A stretch of DNA of 64,000 nt from Stenogyne calaminthoides (lineage: Eukaryota > Streptophyta > Magnoliopsida > Lamiales > Lamiaceae): NCBI GenBank assembly GCA_037126765.1, contig JBBCBC010000019.1, positions 31,828,222 to 31,892,221 of the forward strand. The letters are read 5' to 3'. Below the pieces are notes generated by a model. That model was not told the DNA's origin, did not search any database, and was given only the letters and a program-made list of their open reading frames with translations. The translations under genes were made by a program, and so were the position numbers. Positions 46,064 to 57,864 of the stretch are shown piece after piece (position 1 is the first letter of the stretch; every line of letters starts with the position of its first letter).

Positions 46064-46338
46064 ACTTCCTTCGTCCCAAACTTGTTTTCCTATATTCTGT
46101 TTTGGGCGTCCCATTCTTATTTTCCTATTTCTTTAAATGGAAATTTCTACTTTATCATTTTATCACTTTATCACATTAAATACTAATAAATAACTTTTTT
46201 TAACCTCAACTACCCATCACTTTATCATTTTATTATATAAAATATTAATAAACAATTATTTCTACTCCAACACTTTATCACTTTTTCTTAAAACCCGAGC
46301 ACACAGTAAACAGAAAACAAAAATGGGACGGAGGGAGT
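46064..46338. mobile_element. Stowaway MITE, 275 bp
   Basis: The left terminus ACTTCCTTCGTCCCAAACTT and the right terminus ATGGGACGGAGGGAGT are inverted repeats of the CTCCCTCCGTCCC type. The internal part is AT-rich. It resembles the 25669 copy in its ends but not inside. Confidence 0.8.
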
Positions 46339-48048
46339 AATATTTTACCATCTGCCTCTTCACTTATTTTCTTTTGCGTCTTTTCTAATTTCTAATCTCA
46401 CAAATGTGTTTTTTTAATAGTCGCCGTGAAATTTATCAGAAAAGGGCAGCGCATTGTGGCAGTTTTTCGAACGCCGCTGCTGGACGCGGCGGATGCAACG
46501 AGGGAACCTTGGAACGCCGACGACGGTGATGGAAGGGACGATTGACGTCGCATTCGATGCTGGCACGGGGTCGACGGTGTTGGACGCGGCGGATGCGACA
46601 AGGGTTCCTGCAATGGTGACAATTTGATTCTGAACGACTCGCGATTCAGATGCCCAGATCGAACGGTTAACGGGCGGACCGCCTTATTCCCTGTAAGTTT
46701 CCTGCAAATCTATAACAGTTATTTTTTGTTATTGCTATTCCATTGATTTCGAAACTATACTTTATGTGCAAAGCTGTATATTCCATGTTTTATGATTTGT
46801 TTTCGTTATGTCACTATGTGAGAATCGAGATCACAGGCCGTTAACGAGCTCCAAAGGCAGTTTTCCTACTCCTATAATGTAAGTCTTGATATCGTTGAAT
46901 GTGTTACCAAAATAGCTTTCTAAAGGATGGCTTCATTGTTCACCATCACCATTGATTGACTTTATGTTAGATAAGTTCCAATCCGGATTTCCACCGGTTA
47001 GATTATTTCAGATTATTTAGATGGTTATTCAATTCTCAGCTTGATCTTCTCATTCTCTGAACAACTCGCTGTTCTCCTGAAATGTGCTTCTCTCCTCTAG
47101 TAGATACTAGATATGCAGCTGGAAACTCTTTTCCAGACAAGAAAATACACCAGGAGATATATTCTTCATGTGGGCTTGGCAATCATAGATTACATTTAGA
47201 TTGATTTCAATTGGACTCTCACAGTTATAAGAGTGTTTCATTAATATAGATATGCTCATGCTTAGTTTCGATTGACATGTTCCTGATATGCCGTTATTTC
47301 TAGCATTTTTTATGCTTAAAGAGGAAGACTGTTTATTTTCTTGATGTGTGATTTGAAATGGTCAAGAGTTTCATGTCTTTATTTTGAACTTGCTAATAAG
47401 AGGCTTTAAGAATTGCACCCATAATATTGTAAAACGCCCCTTCTGTGTTTTACATGTTGGACTATGATTTCAGGATGTGACTTGAAAAGTTCGTTGGTGG
47501 TTGTCTTCTAATCTTACCTAGGATTGTAAAAAGACAATTCCTACAACACTGTGTATGGAGGGTTCTTTGAAACCAATTAGGCAATTGTTGCATGGACATG
47601 GTGAGGGTTAAAAGTTGTCAAATGTCAATATAAATAAATATGTTACTTATGTGCACTACTAAGCTTATATAAGGTGGGCTTCTCAAAATGTATTTATTAA
47701 TGTTGACATTTTTTAATATGTGGACGTTACTTCTCATTTTAGCTGCTGTTTAGCTCTATCATTTATGCACCGAGTTTGGGTGGTGTGTGTCCATTTATGA
47801 AGTTATATTTTTGTGAGTATTAGTCCTAAAATAGTTTTAATTTGCAATCTTCTTTTATAAATGGAGAATGTTTCTCTCCAAAGAGTGCCACATGTCTACC
47901 CTAACATGTTGCCAAATATTTTTCTACAATTTTTAATAACAGCTGGAGATTATCCCAAATTTTAATTTCTTACGTAAATCCACATCTCTCTCTTTCCCCT
48001 TTACTTCTCTCTCAGGAATGATGAAAACGTAATCCAGTTGTTACAAAA
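46339..48048. other. Intergenic DNA with a GC-rich island
   Basis: 46425-46690 is clearly GC-richer than its surroundings. It holds two copies of 'tggacgcggcggatgc' exactly 100 bp apart (46481 and 46581), each followed by 'aacgagggaacct' or 'gacaagggttcct'. No protein is recognised, and it may be a transposon terminus or a gene's 5' UTR. 46700-48048 is AT-rich without a supported gene. Confidence 0.4.
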
Positions 48049-48686
48049 ATGTGGCATGATCTATCGGAGAACGATTTCGTCTACCTGGTACGGCTGTAAG
48101 TGTCCTATTGTTTGCCTCACAAATTAGGTTTCTTTTGTTTCAATTGCGATTTATTAATTTCTGGTTTGCATTTTCATACCGGTAATTCAACTCTTATTAG
48201 TTATAGGTGCCAAAGTGTTTATTAGGTATTTTGTTTCAGCAATATTAAAGTTGGATTACTACATGCCTTTTGCCACTTTAGTTTTTAGGAAAAAGGATGG
48301 CCACATATTTTATTATTTAGTCATTACAATATAATGTCCAAAAATGTGCTTGAGCTTTTGTTTTCCATGTTATGTTATTGATATATTTGTGTATATATAT
48401 GTTCCCTTATTCTTTTACATACTATTAAAAAAAAAATTGCTTCTCAAACGTTAGTTCCTTTCTAGGGCTCTAAGAATTCTTATCGCCACCTTAAATTGAT
48501 GAGGGATTTGGTACATGTGAATTCTTGCATGGACTTTTTAAATTCAGATGCATTGAAATTTAATAGCCTTTTGGAGCTTGGTTTTTTTTTTTTTTTTTTG
48601 CAGGTTGTTCCCATGTATTAATCCTAGAGATGAAAATTCACTCAAGGTTGTCATGGCAATGGCTAATATTGTTATTAACCTTATTG
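48049..48686 (+). CDS. Possible exon pair of an unrecognised gene
   Basis: An ATG at 48049 opens MWHDLSENDFVYLVR up to a donor at 48096 (GTAAGT). A T-run and GCAG acceptor at 48603 opens a second exon that joins in frame (LLFPCINPRDENSLK, VVMAMANIVINLI) up to a donor GTAAGA at 48687. The two junctions and the continuous frame are suggestive. I found no further exons and do not recognise the peptide. It could be a gene remnant or chance. Confidence 0.25.
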
Positions 48687-51279
48687 GTAAGATGTTATTA
48701 TCAAGGTTTTTATTTTTTTATTTTTTTCTCAATTCATTGATGGATAAATTGATTTTGTGCCTACTTGGCATCTTGCTGTTGTTATGTAGCATGATCAAAT
48801 TCTCTGAGAACCAGTGAGCTTAACTCAAATAGGCAATTCTTGAATCTTGGTTTGTTGGTAAGATGAAGAAACATTCAATTCTCACATGTGAACTGGCTAT
48901 AAAAAGCCTTGGAATGTTTTTTTGTTGTATACTTGATAATGAATTGTTTTGGAGATATCTTGATGGTGATATTGAATAAATGCTCCACAAAGTGGCAAAT
49001 ATTAAGTTAGGAAACTAAATTTCATGCAGGTTAATTGTTTTTTGGTCGTCAATTCCCGTAAATCTGCCACTGAAATATTTGAGTTATGAAGAATTGTGAT
49101 TAGTTAATTTTGTTTTCAAATTTTGTGTGTGAATCTGAGTTTATTAAAGTTACCCTCACTGTGTTTAATAATTATTTGGTGTGTAGAGCAGAGTTCATCA
49201 AATTGTAAAATGCGTTAGGATATTACACATCAACACTTATGGAAACAAAAACGTTGTCGTTTGATAGAGAGGTGGTAGAGGAAAAGGAGAGAGAGGTGAT
49301 GAAAAAACTGGTTTTGGATCGTCTCCAAAACCTGCTCTAATTATTTTATACCTATGATGCAAACGAAAACCATTTTCATATGTGATGGATTATAGGCACT
49401 TTCTTAATTGAATAATTTCCACATGAAGAGGAATTTTTATGTTCAAAAGTAGTAAAGGAACACACATATCACATAAAGACTCATCCTTTCTAGGCTGCTT
49501 CACCATTTAAATGGATACTTCTATCTAGTAGGAACTGCGAGACTTCCAGGTTTTCATGTGTTCTTGGGAAGTGGTGGAGAGAGGCTTCTAATAGAGGGAT
49601 ACATTGAGTTCCCTTAATCATATATCAACAGAGTTTGCCTACTAAATCAAATCTATGAAGGAGGAGAATTTCTTTTTCAAATGAGGAGATGAAATGTGTC
49701 ATGGGTGGTCTTGATTTCCTGTAACCTTTTCTTCAAATGCATGGTTGTATAATTCATCCTTTTTTGTGGAGTATTTCTCCAAGAAGAAGCCTATAGGAGG
49801 AGATGTATTTTTTTTTCTCTTATGTAAAACTTCTGCATTTTGATTCTTGGTTGCTGCCTTTTGTTTCTTCTGCTTATGACTTTGTTCTCATTCCTTTTGC
49901 TACAATTCAGTTGCACCAAATTTATTATATAAATTGATTTTACCTACAAAAAAGGCCGGGTTAGTTTTACTATTCACAGTCTCACTTGATCACTTAAAGA
50001 GTGAGTGTGTAATATTTTTATATATTTACTCACTCACTTATTTAAAATTTTAAAAAAAAATTACAACTAATGCACGGACAAATTACTAGTTGTAATAAAA
50101 GTTGAAATTAAATTGTTCACATCCTCATTAATCTATATTAATTTCTTTCACTACTAATTTTCATTAATATATAAAAATTATATATATGGTGTAATAATTA
50201 TCTAATTAATCCTATGACTTTTAATTATAAACTAAATTCACCACAAATATTTATTTTATTTGTCTTCATAATATATTTGAAATTTCGATTTACTATTTGT
50301 AGATAAGTGTAAAATATTCTATAATGGTTTCAAAAAAAATTATATCATATAGATAATTATTGAGAATTCACAGAGTATTCATTTAGCCGTTCGATCAAAC
50401 AAAAACTTAACGTTCATTGATGAAGTGAATTTGTTTAATACAAAAATTATAGATAAATATTCATTCTCTCAAATTTTTATTTACTCTTAAATTATATAAT
50501 ATTACATTGAAAATTAAATGACTAAACTTTTTTCATTAATAATACCTTTTAATATATAGTCTAGTTATGATTATGACGAACTCAATTGATCCAAGAATTA
50601 ATACTCCCCGGACCATTCTATTTGTCTTTTTTAGAAAATAATTTTAATTCAAAGTAATTGTTATTTATTCCTTTTGTATTAATTTAAGAGAATTAAATAT
50701 TAGTATAATCTTTTTTTTATTATTATTATTATTACGTATTAATGACTTGCCACTAAATTAAAGTATAAAATAATCGTATTACACATATATTTATAATCAT
50801 TTAATAACTTTTTTAATTTAGAGAGTAATTTATTTCTCTAGAGATAAGAATTATCAATTTGACATTAATTTTGGTCAGTCAAATTTAGTCCACACGTCGG
50901 ATCTATTCGGCGTCGTTTTAGGGCCACGACTTTTGGGATTCCATTGCCCCTCACAACTACAAACATAAATTGAATTTCTTTCCTTACAGGCACCCCACTG
51001 CCCCTAATTTATCAAATTAGGGCTTTTTATCATTGATCGTTGTCTAGATATTCAAATTTGTCTGCATAATCTTTTCGATTTCTCTGTTTCCCAAATGTAG
51101 GACGTTTATTATTATCGAATGATTAGATTAAACGTCCTCATTTCTTCGGAATTTGTTTTGAAATACTATTTATCTTATTTTTGTTCTTGTGCCACCGATG
51201 GCTTTCTGATTAGTGTTAGCCTTTCCTGTTGGAAAAAAAGGTGTACATAGTGTATGTATATGTAGGTTTATTCATCTGA
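48687..51279. other. AT-rich intergenic DNA
   Basis: I see nothing I can support as a gene or element. The last 350 bp before 51280 contain 'gtcgttttagggccacgac' and a CT-containing stretch that could be promoter and 5' UTR of the next gene. Confidence 0.5.
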
Positions 51280-51651
51280 ATGATGAAGCAATCAAAAAAG
51301 AAGAAATCTAAAGCTGGTAGAAACGGGAATGCGGGAAAGGCTTTTGAAAATGAGCAAAAGGCTCTGAAAGAATTGTTGGAGGTGTTTGGTTCGGTTTCGT
51401 TGGAGGAAGCTGCTTCAGCTTATAGAGAAGCTGGTAAAGATCCTAACAAAGCTGCAGAAATTCTTTCCAAAAGAGCTGTTTTAGAGGATCAGAGTGCGGC
51501 ATCTTCGAGCTCTGGTGGGAATTATGATGTGTGTTCGTGTTCGGGATCAAGCGACTCTGACTTAAACACGAACAAAAACTCTCCTTTTACAATATACAAA
51601 CTCAACTTCACAATTAATCAAGATCATAATCAAGATTTGACATTAAACTGA
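51280..51651 (+). CDS. N-terminal part of a Smr-domain protein (At5g58720-like), apparently truncated
   Basis: The frame starts MMKQSKKKKSKAGRNG, a basic stretch. It continues as EQKALKELLEVFGSVSLEEA and ASAYREAGKDPNKAAEIL, a CUE-like helical segment, then a Ser-rich part (AASSSSGGNYD...SGSSDSD). This layout recalls the N-terminus of plant Smr-domain proteins such as Arabidopsis At5g58720, which from memory sits next to the inositol kinase and cyclophilin genes there as here. After about residue 98 the frame becomes NTNKNSPFTIYKLN and stops. No donor site or downstream Smr (MutS2-like) domain is visible, so the locus looks cut short and is probably a pseudogene. Confidence 0.5.
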   Translation: MMKQSKKKKSKAGRNGNAGKAFENEQKALKELLEVFGSVSLEEAASAYREAGKDPNKAAEILSKRAVLEDQSAASSSSGGNYDVCSCSGSSDSDLNTNKNSPFTIYKLNFTINQDHNQDLTLN

Positions 51652-54261
51652 ACCCATGGAAACTATCAACCCCAAAATCATTAAAGATTTAACATAAAGA
51701 ATACCAAATATATCGACTTAGATATGAATTTAAAGAATTATTTTCTGAATAAATAGAACACACCCAGGGTTAAAAGGAAACGACAGTCTGATCAACACTT
51801 GTCCATTTTCATCCTTTCCAATGTAAAAATTAATAAAGATTGATGGTTATCACGGGCTCCTAGAAGAAGTCCTGTCAGTCTGAACATCAAGATAAATGAG
51901 AAGACAAATAACCACTGAAAATGAGCCATTTTGTAAACCAAGGGTTTCTGCAACAATCCTCCAAAAACCAAATAGTATCCAAATGCTTCCTTTATTGTTC
52001 CTTGGTCTTTGAATTCTAGCTGTTTGAACTTCATCATCTGATCAGATAGCTGAATCTATGAATGATCAAATTAAATCCATGATTTTTGGTCAATTTTAAT
52101 AAATGAATTCATACTAATTGAATTGAAGAATAATCAACAGGCTATATATATTGACCTCATACATCTTGGATTTATACCTTCCAAATCCACAGAATAATAT
52201 ATTTCAAACTCAGATTCTTTACATAAGAGGAAAAATATGTGTTGGATAGATCATAAAGAGATAATAGTCCTAATAAGATTATCTTCTACATGGACTTTTT
52301 TAGTTGAACTTTAGAATTGAAGAATTGATATTATCACGCATAATTGAAAATTGTATCTGTTCATTAATTTTCAAATTAAAGATTTTAGTTCTGTCCTCCC
52401 TCAGAAGAACCAAATCAAAAACAACTTTTTGATAAAAGTTCTTGATTGATGAAGTTCGATGGAATTAAAATATAATAATGAATTTTTACCATGTTTGAAG
52501 ATATGTTCAGATTCAATTTTTTCTTAAAAGGTATGTTTGAACTGAAACTGATATCCGGTCAGGCCCAAAGATATTTAGATATGTGTAATTACTACTGTTG
52601 AGAAATATCTTCATGACCCCATGTATAATCCTATGCCTATATTTTTGTATTTTAGAATTATTAACCTATATTGTAGTATATTTTATGCTTATTTTATTAG
52701 ATTGTTTAAAGGTTATTTTGATGAAACAAATTCAGTTATGGATATAAGAATATAACGGTTATGTCATTTTCAGCACTTTTTAGTATACTTAAAGTTTGTG
52801 CTGTGGAAATGATGTTATTTGTTTATTTAATCAAAATACCTCAGAGTAAATAAAATAAAATGCAATGAGTAAGATGAAAATAGAGACATTAGGTGGGTTT
52901 TTTATATTGAATGAGAAACAACTGGTTAAGAGAGATTGCACTGTCTTTCATGACTACAGTAAAGGAGGGTGGAGTGATGTAATAAACTGATCTGCATGAG
53001 GATCAAACATATTAAATAAGCAATGTTTTGAAGTTCCACCCCCTATTTAGAGATATAACTATCATTTAATTCAATTAGATTAATTTCTAGCTTTTTAAAC
53101 TGTATGATCTCCTTCTGTATACCTAGCTTAGTCAGATATCAATTGATGGGAGCCATATTAAAAATGCTGAAAATCAACTCGAGATTTTTCATTATGCATA
53201 CAAGACTTGAGATTTTCGTACAAAGAATAACATATTGATTCTAAAATAAAATCAACCATACTTAAACTAAAACCATTACTTTTATTTATACAATATCACC
53301 AAAAATCAATGAATGTCCATTTCCATTCCATACAAAGTTTGTAAATATCATTAAAATTTTGGATAGCCAACCCATAATTAATCAAGGATTCTCATATCAT
53401 TAATTCCACAGATAACAGAAACCAAGAGAGTTTACTTTTCAGTTTTCACTTTGGTGATAGGACAATCACATGTGTTCCTTTCCAGTAAACCCATCCATCC
53501 ATCTTCTTGGAACCCAATCCAAGATCATTGAGATCCACTGAGAAAATCTAGCACCACCTTGCTAAACCATTTTATATATCCGCAAACCGAAGCTTTTCTT
53601 TTCCTAAGGGAACATCGATGCTTTAATAAATATTCTTTCTACACTATTTCTCCACCTTATTCATTTATTCTTTCTCCACAAAACCTATTAGATCAAAGAA
53701 CAACACCTCCAAAGAAGGTGTACAAGAAACATTCATACTTCAAGAATTTCATTCCTCCACAAAATTTATTCTAAATCAAGTTTCGAATATTACCTACCAA
53801 CATTCAACATATATCATCTCATTTATATCATGCTATAAGCCTAAAAACCTCCACAGAATAATTGTTTCTTCATCAATTTCTTCACCAATATTTCAAATTC
53901 GCACACCTAAACGAGAAAAAAAAATACCTTGAAAATCAATCTCTTCCCAATCCCCCAGCCGGGATGATTCACGTGATACTCCTCCTTGCTCAAATTCTTC
54001 GCCTCCATAAGCGTTTAATCGCAATCGTATCCCCAAAACCCATGCTTATGCAATCTAATGCAATAAGGGAAAATTTATGCAATCTAATGCAAATCAGATC
54101 CCCAAATCCATGGCTTCAATCTAAATTAAATTATCACGATTCACTAGTATTCTTATGCAATAAGGGAAAATTTAAATTTTCTGTCAGGCATTAGAACGAA
54201 CACCTTATAGACAAAATTAGACAAGACCATAACCAACAAACTAAGTGTTGAGATATTTCCC
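51652..54261. other. AT-rich intergenic DNA
   Basis: I see no supported gene. A minus-strand open frame of 81 codons at 51792-52037 has no recognisable family. 54040-54180 contains a small duplication ('atgcaatctaatgcaa' and 'tatgcaataagggaaaattta'). Confidence 0.45.
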
Positions 54262-54515
54262 CTACCATGGAATCGCGAGTGCGAATTCAGTGTAACAGAA
54301 AACAGAGAGTAAAGTCGTACGATAGCACGATGGCGGGGCCGGTGTGGTCGTGGGTCTCCTGGCCGGTGATGCTGAATATGCCGGAGCCGACGACGGGCCG
54401 GCCGAAAAGAGATGAGCTCGGCGGCGTCGGAGGAGCGGCCGAGGAGGCGGTCCTTGAGGCGGCGGGGGGTGTTGGAGAGGGCGACGAGGTAGGTGGCGCC
54501 GTGCTGGATGAACAC
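54262..54515 (-). pseudogene. Fragment of a cationic amino acid transporter (CAT) gene
   Basis: On the minus strand VFIQHGATYLVALSNTPRRL and KDRLLGRSSDAAELIS match the N-terminal region of plant CAT transporters. After a deletion and frame change, VGSGIFSITGQETHDHTGPA and IVLSY follow, which is transmembrane segment 1 of the APC-type fold. After another gap, LLSVFCYTEFALAIP follows. The family usually has about 30 residues between the first two blocks (ARSG...LTWWDLMWFG) and VVSGLSAM before the third; both are missing. There is no start codon or downstream sequence. It is strikingly GC-rich against its AT-rich surroundings, as expected of an inserted gene piece. Confidence 0.75.
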
Positions 54516-55815
54516 TCACACACGTTCACTATGTGTTTTGTGTGTGTGTTTTACTTTGTTTTAAGGATTATTTTGGTTTTAGTTTTTAATTAATTTGTTA
54601 AGACAGATTAAGGTTTAATACATATTAATTATATGTTAAACAGTCTCCGTTTTGCGCTTAACGAGGGTCCGTTAGAGGCCGTCTATTTTTGGGACTAAAA
54701 ATGCAAGTTTAGTTAAACAGTGGGACTAAAATACTCTTACAGGACTAATTTGGCAGAGGTAGAACTAAATTGAAAACATTGCGTGGTTTGTGGGATCCAA
54801 AAGTGCAAAAAACTTGGATGGCGGCAGTATGTAGTATCATGTATTTGTATGTGTGCATGCACACTATGAAGTAATTTTTTTAAGTTCAAGTAATCCTCCT
54901 TAAAGCATTTTTTTAGTGCAAATAATTAATTTGTCTTTTTCAAAATTGAATCGAGACACTATTGGGAGGCTTCAGGAGTGACTTGACTTGTTGATTACCA
55001 CCTCCTTTACCGCCCCTCCAGTTCCTCTTCTAAAGACTTGACACAAAATATATGCATGTATTATGCTTAAATGATAAGTTTCCTAATTTTAAGTAAAAAA
55101 ATATAATAAAGTTTTTATTTAAAAAAGTCATGCCTAAAAAAACATAAATTATAAATGTAAATCTCATATTTTTCTATTGAAAACATACAAAAGATTCAAG
55201 AATAAAAACACATTCACTAATACATACGAAACATTAAATTAAATTTTAAAAAGTTAATGTAAAGTTGGGTGGTATACAAGTAAAAAAATTATCTTTATTA
55301 AGAGGAAAAATATTTATTTGCACGAATGAAATATATTAAGATCATATTTATTCAATTTTAAAAAAGTAAAGGGTTTTATTTAGATAAAAAGTTACAATAA
55401 AGACTTATTTGAACTTTGAAGTGTTGAAACTAAAGTAGTAGTTCTGGGGGATGGATAGATGATTATAATGCGGTAATATAGCGCGTGATGTGATTGGTTT
55501 TTCGTTGTTTGCCATTTTTTGTACAGGATTGATGAGCAATGGGGCTTCTAGCTTTATTTATGTGGCACTTATATTGTTAGTATATCCTCGATTTTAAATA
55601 ACAAGTATTGTTTTAGAACAAGAAATTTATTTTTGATTAAGTGTAGTTTTAGAAATTCACTAATCTTTCGTATGACTAGAATTAAAGAATGCGGATTTGG
55701 TAAAAAGTTATTCCAATAAAATTATATTTTTTCATTTTATAACCTTTCTTAATTTCACCCCCAAAATTCTTAAAACAACAGTTATTTAAGATCGTGGAAG
55801 GAGTATTAGTTATCT
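54516..55815. other. Intergenic DNA, with the start of a segmental duplication
   Basis: 54600-54840 contains 'gggactaaaa'-type blocks common in degenerate plant repeats. From about 55570 the sequence aligns with 62150 onward and marks the left edge of the cyclophilin duplication. There is no supported gene. Confidence 0.5.
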
Positions 55816-55825
55816 TATAAAAAAA

Positions 55826-56646
55826 GGTTAATTCTAAATAAATATATTACATTTTGATCGAATATCAATTTAATCACGACCTTCAAGATTTTTTTATTAA
55901 AGTCCAACCTTTGATATTGTTACAAATTGATATATTTTTTTTTTCTCCGAGCGCGAAGAGGTGACGTGGCTCACCGAAGCATGTGTATACTTGTAAGTTA
56001 GAATGATACATATTAAATAATATTTTTAAAATTATTCCACATAATATTACACATTTTAAAAAAAAAAAAAAAAATTAAAAGAAGTTAAAATCTAAAAAAA
56101 TAATTAAAATATAAATAAAAAATAAAATTTATATCCATTTTATAAAATTGATCAAATCTCAATAAATAATTCATAAATTTAGTTTAAGGAGGTCGACTAC
56201 AATAAGAACAACAAGTAAGGGGTTGAGGGAGTGACAATAGACAATAGGTGGATTGAATGGGAGAAGAGAAACTAAGAGATTACATTTAATTTTGAAACAT
56301 GAAAATATATTTAGTTTTAAAACATTGACGACGAGAATTAATTTTTAAGGTTTGAAATTTAGATTTAAATAATTTATTTAATTTTTTAAAATTTTATTTA
56401 TTTTGTTTTTTAATTCACTTTTAAAATATTTTTTATATTTATGATTTAGACATTTCATCCTACGTGTAGTCTGACATAACAAAAATAATAATTTCGGCGA
56501 GTCACATCATCTCTTCACGGTCATTGGAAAAAAACGTGTATTAATTTACAACAACATCAAAGGTTGGACTTTTATACAATAATTTTGAAAGTCGTGATTA
56601 AATTGATATTTGATCTAAATGTCGTGTATTTATTTAGAATTAACTC
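55826..56646. mobile_element. MULE-like foldback element (821 bp) with 10-bp target duplication
   Basis: The ends GGTTAATTCTAAATAAAT and ATTTATTTAGAATTAACTC are inverted repeats. Pairing continues through 'atatcaatttaatcacgacc' / 'gtcgtgattaaattgatat' and 'aaagtccaacctttgat' / 'atcaaaggttggactttt'. TATAAAAAAA flanks it at 55816-55825 and 56647-56656. The paralogous site at 62671-62680 has a single TATAAAAAAA, an empty site. Confidence 0.9.
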
Positions 56647-57636
56647 TATAAAAAAATTATGAATTATTTTACTCAAATTATAATCGTGAACCAACTATAT
56701 GGTAAAACTATTTTATATAAGATCAACTCTAGCATAAATATATGAAAGCAGATTACAAGGGAAGTTCGCCACTGTCTGCAATCACAACTTTGGTTATTGG
56801 TGTTCCATTCTGCCTCCCTTCAGCTTCAACCTTACCCACCACGTCCATCCCAGACAGAACCTTTCCGAACACAACGTGACGCCCGTCCAACCTGTAAATG
56901 CAGGCAAACGACAAAATTTTAAACAGACAGAACAATTGTGAATTTGTAGAGAAGCTTTAGACTGAATGGATGATTTACCAGCTGGTAGTCACAGTAGGGA
57001 TGAAAAACTGGGAACAATTCGTGCAGGCCCCGGTATTTGCCATTGACAAAACCCTTGACGAGACAAGTACACATATTAGAGGTTATCGAAACAATAGCAG
57101 CTTAAATTTGTAAGAGTTGGTCTTCTATAAAACAGTTTAACCGTCCAATTAGTTTGCAAGTATCACTTTATAGTACTTTATAATGAAACAGGTAATACTG
57201 TTTAAAAATACACACAAAATACAAACCAGTTGCATGGTAAAAGTAGTTTATATGAGATTTTTTCAAATTTGAAAACAATGAAGTTGGGACTTTTGAACTT
57301 GAGTCTATTTTGACATAGGGTGGGAGAAGAAATAACAGACCCGGTCCAGTATGTTTGATCTTGAAATTTTCATCAGCAAAGTACTTATGTCTATAGATAG
57401 ATTCCCCACCTCTCCCATCTCCGAGAGTAAAGTCGCCTCCTTGAATGATGAAGTTCGGTATAATTCTATGGAATGTGCTTCCCTTGTAATGCAGAGGCTT
57501 CCCGCTTTTCCCCACGCCTTTCTCACCTATATTTCAAGATAATTCTTATGAGACTCCCCAGTACGAAGTACAAATCTCACTTAAAAACTATGGCTCACAA
57601 GTAGGATTTTTAACATGATAGTGGTTGGGAAATTAA

Positions 57637-57864
57637 GGGGGTGCTTGGTTCTAAATTCCTCAAGGGGAATTATAATGGGAATGAACATGGGGTAATCTTG
57701 GTGGTTAATGAGAGTAAAATATAGATGAATTCACCTTCATCATACTTCGTATGAGAGGTAATGAGATTCACATAAGTTAATCATTACCCTGTTTTGATTA
57801 ACTACCTCCTCCCTTGTAATCATTTCTCCTCAATTATTCCACTATTCTCAACCAAGTCCGGGTC
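57637..57864. mobile_element. Harbinger-like MITE in cyclophilin intron (left copy)
   Basis: The ends GGGGGTGCTTGGTT and AACCAAGTCCGGGTC are imperfect inverted repeats flanked by TAA on both sides. The interior 'gggaatgaacatggggtaat' and 'gattaactacctcctccctt' also occurs in the right-hand copy (63693 on). The element was therefore present before the locus duplicated. Confidence 0.75.

Noticed and set aside
51792..52037. 81-codon hydrophobic minus-strand frame
   Set aside because: No family is recognised and no splice context is convincing, so it is not annotated as a gene.
39076..56752. ELF4-like gene expected between ABCG31 and cyclophilin from Arabidopsis chromosome 2
   Set aside because: No reading frame resembling ELF4 (DUF1313) was seen.
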